Positions 33,559-41,005 of a DNA stretch of 64,000 bases are shown here, one piece after another (the stretch's first letter is position 1; each line of letters opens with the position of its first letter). Location of the stretch: positions 62,001 through 126,000 of the forward strand of contig QBVC01000019.1 in NCBI GenBank assembly GCA_003058495.1, written 5' to 3'. This stretch comes from a gamma proteobacterium symbiont of Ctena orbiculata (GTDB taxonomy: Bacteria; Pseudomonadota; Gammaproteobacteria; Chromatiales; Chromatiaceae). The notes beneath the pieces were generated by a model that was not told the origin of the DNA, did no database searches, and saw only the letters and a program-made list of their open reading frames with translations. The translations under genes were made by a program, and so were the position numbers.

Positions 33559-33954
33559 TCAGCTGTTTCGAATCTCTATCTTACGCGGCTGGTACTGTTC
33601 ACGCTTCGGGATCCGCAGCGACAATACACCGTCCTTGAGACTTGCTTCAGCCTTGTCCCCCTCCAACTCGCTGCTCAGGGAGAAGCTTCGCTGGTAACGG
33701 GTCGCGCGTACATCCGCGTAGACCGCCTGCATCGCCTCGGGCATTTCGATCTCCGCCTTGCCGTCGATGGACAGGGTCTCCTTATCCACCTGGATATCCA
33801 ATCCCTCCCTGGTGACGCCGGGAAGATCCGCCTTCAATGTTATCCCACTCTCGTCCTCAAAGATATCCACCGCGGGCCGGATGCTTCTTTGCGGTAGTTC
33901 GCGATGCTGTCGTGTTTGCAGATCGTGTTTGCTTAGCTCTTTACTGTCAGTCAT
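33559..33954 (-). CDS. Hsp20/alpha-crystallin small heat-shock protein 2
   Basis: A 131-residue small chaperone that holds unfolding proteins. The alpha-crystallin domain runs from R-P-A-V-D-I-F-E-D to the C-terminus with the conserved D-L-P-G-V motif, the L-S-L edge, and A-S-L-K-D-G-V-L-S-L-R-I-P. The C-terminal I-x-I anchor is present as I-E-I. Start 33954 has GGAGG upstream. It follows the other Hsp20 gene by 19 bases and precedes a terminator, so the two are co-transcribed. Confidence 0.92.
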   Translation of the reverse strand: MTDSKELSKHDLQTRQHRELPQRSIRPAVDIFEDESGITLKADLPGVTREGLDIQVDKETLSIDGKAEIEMPEAMQAVYADVRATRYQRSFSLSSELEGDKAEASLKDGVLSLRIPKREQYQPRKIEIRNS

Positions 33955-33973
33955 TTGATTTGCCTCCTACCGA

Positions 33974-34417
33974 TTACTGAACCGTGATCTGTCGTGGTTT
34001 TGAAGACTCGCGGCGCTTGACCACCAGGTGCAACACACCGTTGTCGTAGCGGGCTTCGACCCTGTCCGCATCCACATCTTCCGGCAGATTGACCAGCCTG
34101 TGAAAGGCGCCGTCGTAGCGCTCTTTCCTGAAGTAGCTGGTTGCTTCATCACGCTCCAGGCGACGCTCGCCTTGTATTGAAAGGCGGTTTTCCTTGATCG
34201 TGATATCAAGCTTTTCAGGATCCAGGCCGGCGGCAAACAGGTAGACATCGACCTGATCGGGGGTTACCCCCAGATTGATGGGCGGATAGCTGTCACTGGC
34301 GGCAGAGCGCATCGTGCCGGGCCAGAAGCCTGCGCTGAAAAGCTGATCCATCTCCCGCTCCAAGCGCCTGAACTCATTGAACAGACCGCTATCAAAGCCG
34401 TGTATTCTAGGCAACAT
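33974..34417 (-). CDS. Hsp20/alpha-crystallin small heat-shock protein 1
   Basis: A 147-residue Hsp20 of the class with an N-terminal L-F-N-E-F-R-R-L-E-R-E-M-D-Q-L-F segment and W-P-G. The alpha-crystallin domain has I-N-L-G-V, A-A-G-L-D-P and Y-D-N-G-V-L-H-L-V-V, with I-T-V at the end. ATG 34417 is preferred, with AGGAGA upstream; the frame extends to 34450 without support. The two Hsp20 proteins differ enough to form distinct or mixed oligomers. Confidence 0.92.
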   Translation of the reverse strand: MLPRIHGFDSGLFNEFRRLEREMDQLFSAGFWPGTMRSAASDSYPPINLGVTPDQVDVYLFAAGLDPEKLDITIKENRLSIQGERRLERDEATSYFRKERYDGAFHRLVNLPEDVDADRVEARYDNGVLHLVVKRRESSKPRQITVQ

Positions 34418-34523
34418 TTTTCTCGTCTCCTTGCATTGTTCATGCAACAAATCGTTAGCTTGCCTAGTAGATTGGGATGGGCTTTCGATTTTTCAAGTCG
34501 TGAATTATTCACCCGTTTTTCGA

Positions 34524-34940
34524 TTACTCAACGGTTATCGTAATCTTCTCCGAGATCAGGGGCGGATCATGGGGTTCGTGGTCCTCATCGCCCAGCAGAA
34601 GTTGCAAGGTATGGCGGCCAGGTGAGAGTTCCAACTGAACTTCCGTCTCTCCCTGGTCGAAGTGGATATGCTGAGCATCCCTGGGTATCGGCTGGTCCAG
34701 GTCGGGTGGCTGTTTGAGATCAACCAGGAGATGGTGATGGCCGGCGGTGTGACGGCGTTTACCCTTGGTGCCGGCCGGGGTGATTCCAAACTTCTCGATA
34801 CCGAATTTCAGGGTCACGGGGGAACTCACCACAGCACCATCCTCAAGACCGATGAAAAAAACACGTGCCCCTTCCGGCGGCGTGTGGGCAAGACCAATAC
34901 TGGCGATAAGAAAGAGAATAATAGCAATGGTCGTTTTCAT
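34524..34940 (-). CDS. DUF4399 domain-containing exported protein
   Basis: A 138-residue protein with a signal peptide (TIAIILFLIASIGLA) and a DUF4399 beta-sandwich: R-V-F-F-I-G-L-E-D-G-A-V-V-S-S-P, G-H-H-H-L-L-V-D, H-I-H-F and G-R-H-T-L-Q-L-L-L-G. The many histidines (HHH, HIHF, HEPHD) suggest metal contact, in keeping with its place at the end of a copper-resistance cluster. ATG 34940 is used; an earlier GTG-type start at 34955 is weaker. Function of the family is not established. Confidence 0.85.
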   Translation of the reverse strand: MKTTIAIILFLIASIGLAHTPPEGARVFFIGLEDGAVVSSPVTLKFGIEKFGITPAGTKGKRRHTAGHHHLLVDLKQPPDLDQPIPRDAQHIHFDQGETEVQLELSPGRHTLQLLLGDEDHEPHDPPLISEKITITVE

Positions 34941-34976
34941 TGTGGATCCCCGCATTGTCTGCTCAGCACCATGAGA

Positions 34977-35465
34977 TCAGTAGCTTGAATAGACTTTGGT
35001 ATTACCCGTTTCGTCGAAGATAAGCACGTCATAGTTATCCTTTCTCGGTCCCTCCATGCCCGGAGAACCCATCGGCATACCGGGGACACTGATCCCCTTC
35101 ACTGCCGGCTTTTCCCGCAGCAGACGAACAATATCATTCGCGGGCACATGCCCCTCGACGACATAATCGCCAATCACAGCGGTGTGACAGGATTGCAACT
35201 TATCGGGGACGTTGAGTTTGCGCTTGATCAGTTGCATGTCTCTTCTATCTTGGACTTGCACCGAAAAACCGTTGTCTTCGAGATGGCTTACCCAGTCGTT
35301 GCAGCAACCGCAGGTAGGACTCTTGTAGACAACAATATCGGCAGCGCCGGAAAGGGGTGAATGCAGGAGTGCGGACAAGAAAATAATCAGTGCGCCGAAC
35401 AAACGGCTGTGCATAGTGTGGAGACTCCCGTTGTTGTCGGATTTATAGTTTTGTGTTTGCATCAT
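34977..35465 (-). CDS. DUF411 domain-containing exported metal-binding protein
   Basis: A 162-residue exported protein. DUF411 motif S-P-T-C-G-C-C-N-D-W is followed by S-C-H-T-A-V-I-G-D-Y-V-V-E-G-H-V-P and a C-terminal G-M-P-M-G-S-P-G-M. The Cys-x-Cys-Cys and Met-rich tail are typical of copper-binding members found in copper operons. Start 35465 has GAGG upstream (AACGAGGTT), giving a 20-residue extension before the hydrophobic signal; an internal ATG would also give a signal peptide. Probably a periplasmic copper carrier. Confidence 0.88.
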   Translation of the reverse strand: MMQTQNYKSDNNGSLHTMHSRLFGALIIFLSALLHSPLSGAADIVVYKSPTCGCCNDWVSHLEDNGFSVQVQDRRDMQLIKRKLNVPDKLQSCHTAVIGDYVVEGHVPANDIVRLLREKPAVKGISVPGMPMGSPGMEGPRKDNYDVLIFDETGNTKVYSSY

Positions 35466-35496
35466 GTTTAACCTCGTTAATGAGTTCAGAGCCTAT

Positions 35497-35997
35497 TCAC
35501 CCTTTTTTCTCTGCTGTTGAGCTCTTTCTTGCCTGTTGATCCCGCTGATACCAGACAGCATAGATCTCATCGGACCAGTTTGACTGCACCCAGGCCAGGA
35601 TGTCGTCGATCTGCTGCGGCTGCAGCTTGTCGCCAAACCCCGGCATGGTGCCGCCCAGGCGCACGCCGCCGAAGATTACCGTTCTTCGCAAGGCCGAAAG
35701 CGGATGGTGCCAGGTATGCGCCGTGCCGTTGAGGGGCGGCGGCGGATAGTTGCCCTTTGCGTCGAGCTGCTGCCAGTTGGTTGTGCCCGAGGCATCGGGT
35801 TTATGGCACTCGGCGCAAAACTGCTGATAGAGTTTGCCGCCCCTGGCAACCTGTTGACTGGCATACCAGCGTTCCGCCGGCATCGGCTGCTTTGGCGAGA
35901 TCGAGGCTGTCGGGGCAGTCGCTTCACTCTGATGGCGATCGCAACCGGATAGGGCGAGACCGATAGCCAGGAGCGGCAGGAGCTGTTCTCTTTTCAT
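35497..35997 (-). CDS. monoheme cytochrome c lipoprotein
   Basis: A 166-residue lipoprotein: the signal peptide ends L-S-G-C, so Cys is lipidated. One heme site F-C-A-E-C-H and a distal Met in G-T-M-P-G-F-G. It sits between copB and the DUF411 gene, so it may serve as electron acceptor or partner of the CopA multicopper oxidase. Start ATG 35997 (MKREQ) is chosen over 36006. Similar c-type cytochromes are common in copper clusters, but the electron path is inferred. Confidence 0.87.
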   Translation of the reverse strand: MKREQLLPLLAIGLALSGCDRHQSEATAPTASISPKQPMPAERWYASQQVARGGKLYQQFCAECHKPDASGTTNWQQLDAKGNYPPPPLNGTAHTWHHPLSALRRTVIFGGVRLGGTMPGFGDKLQPQQIDDILAWVQSNWSDEIYAVWYQRDQQARKSSTAEKKG

Positions 35998-36007
35998 GAT
36001 CAGCACC

Positions 36008-36709
36008 TCAAAACCAAGCCCTTACACCGACCAACCACTGGACATCGGAGACATCCTCCCCCTCCTCCCTGGCAAAATCGGCACTGTCGCCAAATCGCTT
36101 TGACCAGTTGATTCCCACATAGGGGGCGAACTCCTTCAACACTTCGTAGCGTAGACGCAGACCCAGTGAGAGATCGGAAAGTCCTGAACCTATGCCCACC
36201 TCCTCGTCATCCTTGGTATGGAGATTGATCTCGATCTCCGGTGACAAAACCAGCCGCTGGGTAAACATATACTCGTATTCCGCATCCAGGCGCAGGCCGA
36301 TCTGTCCCGACTCCCCCGCGAACAGGGTGGCATCCACTTCAAACAGGTAGGGGGCCAGCCCCTTCAGGCCGACGGCCAGCCAGTCCCGCTCGGGATCGGG
36401 TATCAGATCTCTTCGCCAGCCGACCTGGATATCCCAGAATGCGGATATGGCGCGGCTGTAGAGCAGTTGCAGTTCCAACTCCTCGGTCTCGCCGCCGGGC
36501 CTTTCGAGCTCGCTCTTGATCCAGAGCTTGTCGAGGTCGTATCCGATCCAGACCTCGCCGTCCAGCACCAGGGTGTCGGCACCCTCGGCCTCGCGTAGCT
36601 CCAGTTTTTCGATCATAGCCTTGTAGACCAGGGGATCATCATCCATGCCCATCGCCTGTAGCCTGGCGGCGATGAAAATGGCTGAGACAAAAGTCATTGT
36701 TCTTGTCAT
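36008..36709 (-). CDS. copB: outer-membrane copper resistance protein CopB
   Basis: A 233-residue CopB-type beta-barrel. It begins with the conserved M-D-D-D-P-L-V-Y-K-A-M region, has amphipathic strands throughout (DGEVWIGYDLDKLWIKSE, SAFWDIQVGWRRD), and ends in aromatic W-L-V-G-V-R-A-W-F, as expected for an outer-membrane protein. The Met-rich N-terminal extension seen in longer CopB proteins is missing; here the Met/His-rich repeats are in CopA. It starts 13 bases after the copA stop. Roles in copper sequestration or export are known for the family. Confidence 0.9.
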   Translation of the reverse strand: MTRTMTFVSAIFIAARLQAMGMDDDPLVYKAMIEKLELREAEGADTLVLDGEVWIGYDLDKLWIKSELERPGGETEELELQLLYSRAISAFWDIQVGWRRDLIPDPERDWLAVGLKGLAPYLFEVDATLFAGESGQIGLRLDAEYEYMFTQRLVLSPEIEINLHTKDDEEVGIGSGLSDLSLGLRLRYEVLKEFAPYVGINWSKRFGDSADFAREEGEDVSDVQWLVGVRAWF

Positions 36710-36721
36710 CCTTTGCCCCCT

Positions 36722-38599
36722 TCAGCTCACGATTACGGTGCGAAACATGCCGAGCATGTGATAGAGCAGATGGCAATGGTAGGCCCAGCCGCCTTCCGCA
36801 TCCACGTTGACCCGGTAGCTGATGCGGGAACCCGGTTGCACGATCACGGTATGTTTGCGCGGCAGGTGGTTGTTGTCGCCGCTCTCCAGGTCACTCCACA
36901 TGCCGTGCAGATGCATCGGATGATTCATCATGGTGTCATTGACGAAATTGATGCGCAGGCGCTCCCCCAGCCTCCACCGCAGCGGTTCGGCATCGGCATG
37001 CTTTACGCCGTTGATCGACCACATGTAGCGACCCATGTTTCCGGTCAGATGGAGTTCGATCTCCCGGTCCGGGTCCGGATCCTCCCTTGTCGAGTGCAGG
37101 CTGCGCAGATCCGCGTAGGTCAATACCCGGCGGCCGTTGTTGCGCAGCCCGACACCTGGATCGTCGAGGCGGTATTGGGGATCCTCCGATAACATATCCA
37201 CATGCGGCCCATACTCCGTCGGCGCATGTTTGACCGGGCCGCTGCTGAAATCGGATGGATCGGGTTGCGGCTTGCCGCCATGGGTTGGCATTGTGTGTTG
37301 ACTGTGATCCATGCCCCCCGTCATCTGATGCTGACTGTGATCCATACCGTCCGTCATCTGGTGCTGACTGTGATCCATGGGCGCAGACATTTCGTGTTGA
37401 CTATGATCCGCAGCAGACATTCCATGGCCCATGTGGTGATGCATGCTCATGCCCATGTCGGCATGCCCCAGGTCGGCCACCTTGTCCAATGCCGGCACGG
37501 GCGCGGTCATCGACGGGTGGGGCGTGAGCGTCCCCCTGGCATAGCCGCTGCGGGCGATGTCCTGGGCAAAGAGTGTATAGGCGGTATCGGCCGCGGGTTC
37601 GACCAGTACGTCGTAGGTCTCAGCCACGCCGAGACGTATCTCTTCGACGGTGACCGGTTCGACATATTGCCCATCGGCTGCCACCACAGTCATTTTCAGA
37701 CCCGGGATGCGCAGATCGAAAAAGGTCATCGCCGATGCATTGACGATCCTGAGCAGGATCTTCTCCTTCGGCTTGAAGGGGCCGATCCAGCCCTCCGCCG
37801 GACTCGTTCCATTCATCAGATAGGTATAGGTGGATGCGGTGACATCAGAGAGATCCCGCTGGCTCATGCGCATCTGGCCCCACATCTTGCGCTCGTTCCA
37901 GGTGGCGCTCAGCCCTTTCCGTTCCAGGTCGCGCATCAGATCGGCATGGGTACGTTCATTGAGATTGTAGTAGTGACTCAGCTTTTTCAGCTTGGCATAG
38001 ACGGCGTTGGGATCTTCATCGGTCCAGTCCGAAAGCACCACCACATAGTCCCGATCGTAACTGAATGGTTCCGGTTCCATGGGATCGATGACGATAGCGC
38101 CATAGAGGCCGGTCTGTTCCTGAAAACCGGAGTGGCTGTGATACCAGTAGGTGCCGCTCTGCTTGAGATCAAACTGATAGCGAAACGTCTCCCCCGGGGG
38201 AATGCCGTCGAAACCGGTTGAAATCCCGGGAACACCGTCCATCGCACTCGGGAGTATGATCCCGTGCCAGTGAATGGAACTGGTTTCAGGGAGTAGATTG
38301 GTCACATTCAAGGTGATCCGGTCACCCTCCCGCCAGCGCAGGGTCGGCGCGGGCAGTGAACCGTTCACCGTGGTGGCGACAGCGGCGCTGCCGGTAAAAT
38401 TGACCGCGGTTCGGGAAAGACTCAGATTGAACTCCCTGCCCCGCAATGTAGGCACAGCCTCAGCCTTTCCCGTCCCTGCCAACAACCCGGCCGGGTGGAG
38501 ACCCATGGCTGCGGCGCCAGCCAGGGAAAGACCTTTGACAAACCTGCGCCTTGTTAAATAGAGACCCTCCTGCAACAGGAGATCGTTTTGCCTGCTCAT
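36722..38599 (-). CDS. copA: multicopper oxidase CopA with Met/His-rich insert
   Basis: A 625-residue periplasmic copper oxidase. Tat signal (T-R-R-R-F-V-K-G), cupredoxin domain 1 with S-I-H-W-H-G and W-Y-H-S-H-S-G-F-Q, domain 3 with H-P-M-H-L-H-G-M-W and the type 1 site H-C-H-L-L-Y-H-M-L-G-M. Around residues 385-445 lies an insert with four copies of M-D/A-x-H-S-Q-H-x-M plus MGMSMHHHMGHGM, able to bind many copper ions. It oxidises Cu(I) and lowers copper toxicity. First gene of the copA-copB-cytochrome-DUF411-DUF4399 series. Confidence 0.93.
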   Translation of the reverse strand: MSRQNDLLLQEGLYLTRRRFVKGLSLAGAAAMGLHPAGLLAGTGKAEAVPTLRGREFNLSLSRTAVNFTGSAAVATTVNGSLPAPTLRWREGDRITLNVTNLLPETSSIHWHGIILPSAMDGVPGISTGFDGIPPGETFRYQFDLKQSGTYWYHSHSGFQEQTGLYGAIVIDPMEPEPFSYDRDYVVVLSDWTDEDPNAVYAKLKKLSHYYNLNERTHADLMRDLERKGLSATWNERKMWGQMRMSQRDLSDVTASTYTYLMNGTSPAEGWIGPFKPKEKILLRIVNASAMTFFDLRIPGLKMTVVAADGQYVEPVTVEEIRLGVAETYDVLVEPAADTAYTLFAQDIARSGYARGTLTPHPSMTAPVPALDKVADLGHADMGMSMHHHMGHGMSAADHSQHEMSAPMDHSQHQMTDGMDHSQHQMTGGMDHSQHTMPTHGGKPQPDPSDFSSGPVKHAPTEYGPHVDMLSEDPQYRLDDPGVGLRNNGRRVLTYADLRSLHSTREDPDPDREIELHLTGNMGRYMWSINGVKHADAEPLRWRLGERLRINFVNDTMMNHPMHLHGMWSDLESGDNNHLPRKHTVIVQPGSRISYRVNVDAEGGWAYHCHLLYHMLGMFRTVIVS

Positions 38600-38707
38600 A
38601 GTGAAACCATTCCTCTGCGATGCAACGACTCTGAGACATCCTGGTTAGATGGATAACCATCGATTTGTAGGGACTAGGCACCTATGCCGTGCCGGAATGC
38701 AGGGGAA

Positions 38708-39079
38708 TCAGATCCTTGGCGGTCTGTAGGGGGGCGATGCAGTTTGCTGCAACACTGTCTGATCGATGAGGATAACCGGATCGACGGTTGTAACGACAGC
38801 TGTGTCGACAAGATATGATGAGGCAATGAAGGGCGCAGACAGACAATGGTTCACGGGACAGGTGTCACTCCCGCAGCAGGCTCCAGGGCTTGTTTCGACG
38901 CAATGACAGCCATCCGCAGCCATCTCCCCGGCACCGGCACCCATATGATGCTCCATCCCGACATGTGAAGGCTGGGTCTCGCTCGGTTGCGCAACAGCAG
39001 CGAGGGCACCCCGCAATGGAAGAAGAGCCAGGGAGAGTACCAGGAGCGCCAATACGAATTTGTTAGTGGACGGTCGCAT
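38708..39079 (-). CDS. small exported Cys/His-containing protein of the copper cluster
   Basis: A 123-residue protein with a signal peptide (LALLVLSLALLPLRGALA). The mature part has a M-E-H-H-M-G segment and six cysteines close together (C-H-C, A-C-C, T-C-P, H-C-L), plausible soft-metal ligands, then a hydrophobic second segment and a basic tail. It lies just upstream of copA. Similar small proteins (DUF2946-like) accompany copper genes, but I cannot name this one. An inverted repeat CAGTT-GTACG-AACTG at 39118-39132 sits before its start. Confidence 0.6.
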   Translation of the reverse strand: MRPSTNKFVLALLVLSLALLPLRGALAAVAQPSETQPSHVGMEHHMGAGAGEMAADGCHCVETSPGACCGSDTCPVNHCLSAPFIASSYLVDTAVVTTVDPVILIDQTVLQQTASPPYRPPRI

Positions 39080-39279
39080 GTTCCGCGGGAATGCCGTTAA
39101 CCATTATCATCCGAATTCAGTTGTACGAACTGATGATAGCGTAAAAAGTTCCCGTTCAACGGATCATACGGGCGCCAACTGCCTTTTTGTGACCCTGCTT
39201 CTCTCCGGGTTATCGAATCCTGGCACGCTCGTGTGACAGGGTGCGGCCTGGTTGCGTCATACGGAAAGGGTCGAAAAAC

Positions 39280-39307
39280 TTGACTTGACCGACCGGTCTA
39301 ATATAAT
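39280..39307 (+). promoter_or_regulatory. tetR promoter with embedded operator
   Basis: TTGACT (39280-39285) and TATAAT (39302-39307) are spaced by 16 bases. The 14-mer TTGACCGACCGGTC (39285-39298), which contains the perfect palindrome GACCGGTC, fills the spacer. The same 14-mer recurs at 39947-39960. Initiation about seven bases after the -10 would fall within two bases of the ATG at 39316, so the mRNA would be practically leaderless. Confidence 0.8.
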
Positions 39308-39315
39308 CTCATCCC

Positions 39316-39924
39316 ATGAATCTTGCTGCGGACACCAAAGAGCGCATCCTGACCACCGCCCGTGAACTCTTTCACGGCCGCAGCTACGCGGATGTGGGCA
39401 TCAAGGAGATCTGCACCCTGTCCAATGTGCAGAAAGGCAGCTTCTACCACTTCTTTCCCTCGAAACGGGATCTGGCCATGGCGGTCATCGACGACATGGC
39501 CGACGACTGGGCCCATGGTTTCGTCGCGGAGGCGTTCGACGAGGCCCTGCCCCCCATGGAACGCCTCGACTACATGGTCGACGCGGTCTACTACTGGCAA
39601 AAGGCGGCAAAAAACCTGGAAGGCCGCATGCCCGGCTGCCTCTTCGGCAATCTGGCCCTGGAGATCAGCACCCGGGACGAGGTGATCAGGGCCCGCATCA
39701 ATGCCGTGTTCACCAAGGCCAGCGCCCGTTTTCACGAAGCCCTGGATCAGGCGGTGGAGCGCGGCGATATCCCCCCGCTGGACAGCCATGCCACCGCCAC
39801 CGCGATGCTGGCCTACCTGGAGGGGGTCATCCTGCTTGCCAAGACGCGCAACGATCCGGAAGTGGTGAGACTGCTCGGCCCCGCCATCAAGAGCATACGC
39901 ATCGAACTGAAACCACCGAATTGA
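39316..39924 (+). CDS. TetR-family repressor
   Basis: A 202-residue regulator. N-terminal helix-turn-helix: T-K-E-R-I-L-T-T-A-R-E-L-F, then Y-A-D-V-G-I-K-E-I and V-Q-K-G-S-F-Y-H-F-F-P-S-K. The C-terminal ligand domain has the TetR_C arrangement with GCLFGNLALE, including one Cys (C within GRMPGCLF) that could respond to reactive sulfur or electrophiles. It is expected to bind GACCGGTC in its own promoter and in front of tusA-dsrE. No ribosome site precedes the ATG, in line with a leaderless message. Confidence 0.9.
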   Translation: MNLAADTKERILTTARELFHGRSYADVGIKEICTLSNVQKGSFYHFFPSKRDLAMAVIDDMADDWAHGFVAEAFDEALPPMERLDYMVDAVYYWQKAAKNLEGRMPGCLFGNLALEISTRDEVIRARINAVFTKASARFHEALDQAVERGDIPPLDSHATATAMLAYLEGVILLAKTRNDPEVVRLLGPAIKSIRIELKPPN

Positions 39925-39946
39925 GGCTATATTTTTTGGCCGGAAT

Positions 39947-39960
39947 TTGACCGACCGGTC
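39947..39960 (+). promoter_or_regulatory. second copy of the TetR operator, before tusA
   Basis: TTGACCGACCGGTC is identical to the copy at 39285-39298. Its first six bases (TTGACC) could double as the -35 for tusA; the matching -10 is not clear (TCGATA or TAACAT in 39970-39979). Confidence 0.75.
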
Positions 39961-39997
39961 ATCTATTCATCGATAACATTGTCTAAGGAGCATTAGC

Positions 39998-40228
39998 ATG
40001 AGTGAGACCACCCACACCCTCGATGCACGAGGCCTGAGCTGCCCCCTGCCCATTCTGAAGACCCGCAAGGCGATTGCCGCCCTGACCCCGGGTGATGTTC
40101 TCGAGATCAGGGCAAGCGATCCCGGCTCGGTGAAGGACCTGGACTCCTTCTGTACCCAGACCGGCCATCAGTTGATCACCAGTGAAGAGCAGGACGGCGG
40201 CTTCTATTTCAGAATCCGCAAGGCCTGA
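39998..40228 (+). CDS. tusA: TusA-family sulfurtransferase
   Basis: A 76-residue protein with the TusA signature L-D-A-R-G-L-S-C-P-L-P-I-L-K-T; the Cys of CPxP carries the persulfide. It hands sulfur between donor and acceptor proteins in the cytoplasm. Start 39998 has GGAG seven bases upstream. It is 21 bases ahead of the DsrE-family gene. In sulfur oxidisers tusA-dsrE pairs shuttle sulfane sulfur to the oxidation machinery; the usual rhodanese partner is missing here. Confidence 0.93.
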   Translation: MSETTHTLDARGLSCPLPILKTRKAIAALTPGDVLEIRASDPGSVKDLDSFCTQTGHQLITSEEQDGGFYFRIRKA

Positions 40229-40249
40229 CCAACCCGACAGGAGCCAATC

Positions 40250-40855
40250 ATGAGTACCACAGCACCTCGCATGGGTCTCCCGAGCCAAGACATGGACAGC
40301 TGGTTCGACCAGCGCTTTGCCGAAAAGATGGCGGAGCGGGAGGCCGCCCACACCCCATCGATGACGATTATCGCCACCAAGGGGACCCTCGATATGGCCT
40401 ACCCGCCCTTCATACTCGCCTCCACGGCGGCCGCGCTGGGTTGGGATGTCGCCATCTTCTTCACCTTCTATGGCCTGAATCTGCTGAAACAGGATCTTGA
40501 CCTCAAGGTGACCCCCCTCGGCAATCCGGCGATGCCGATGAAACTGCCTGAAGGACCCGAATGGATCAAGGGAAAGGCGCTGCCCATGCCCACCTCCGTG
40601 ATGACCCTGGTACCGGGCTTTGAGTCCATGGCGACCGGGATGATGAAAAAGACCCTGGTCAACAAAGGCGTCGCCAGCATCGAACAGCTGCGCGAGCTGT
40701 GTCTGGAGGCGGATGTCAAACTGGTCGCCTGCCAGATGACAGTGGATCTATTCGATTACGGCAAGGACGATTTTATCCCGGAGATCGAGGAGTGGGTCGG
40801 TGCGGCCAGCTTTCTGCCGCGGGCGATGAAGGCCGACGTCAATCTCTTCATCTAG
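40250..40855 (+). CDS. DsrE/DsrF/DrsH-like sulfur-carrier protein
   Basis: A 201-residue DsrE-fold protein: T-I-I-A-T-K-G-T-L-D-M-A-Y-P-P-F, then D-V-A-I-F-F-T-F-Y-G-L-N-L-L and the active-site-like V-A-C-Q-M-T-V-D-L-F with a conserved Cys. The length and FYGLNLL segment place it in the DsrE2/DsrE3 type. It has a hydrophobic stretch but no strong membrane helix, so I favour a soluble form. It is expected to exchange persulfide with TusA. Start has GGAG; it is followed by a hairpin at 40919. Confidence 0.85.
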   Translation: MSTTAPRMGLPSQDMDSWFDQRFAEKMAEREAAHTPSMTIIATKGTLDMAYPPFILASTAAALGWDVAIFFTFYGLNLLKQDLDLKVTPLGNPAMPMKLPEGPEWIKGKALPMPTSVMTLVPGFESMATGMMKKTLVNKGVASIEQLRELCLEADVKLVACQMTVDLFDYGKDDFIPEIEEWVGAASFLPRAMKADVNLFI

Positions 40856-40918
40856 GAGTTCATGAGACCAATGGCGGATAGGGACAACCGCCTGTTTCAC
40901 GCAACCAGTGTGCTAAAT

Positions 40919-40961
40919 TACCTCACGCCGAGCATGCTGCTTAGACTGGCAGCGTGAGGTA
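40919..40961 (+). terminator. hairpin after the tusA-dsrE unit
   Basis: TACCTCACGC (40919-40928) pairs perfectly with GCGTGAGGTA (40952-40961) around a 23-base loop. No T-run follows, so it may be a weak terminator or mRNA-end stabiliser. Confidence 0.5.
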
Positions 40962-41005
40962 GATTTACGGAATTGTCCTGCGAGAAGAGACCGGGGAGTC
41001 CAGCG

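Noticed and set aside
37202-38221. 339-residue open frame antisense to copA
   Set aside because: Shadow of a well-supported multicopper oxidase; composition reflects the His/Met repeats read backwards.
40862-40957. 31-codon frame after the dsrE gene
   Set aside because: GGAG is only three bases from the ATG and the frame runs through the hairpin at 40919-40961; unlikely to be coding.
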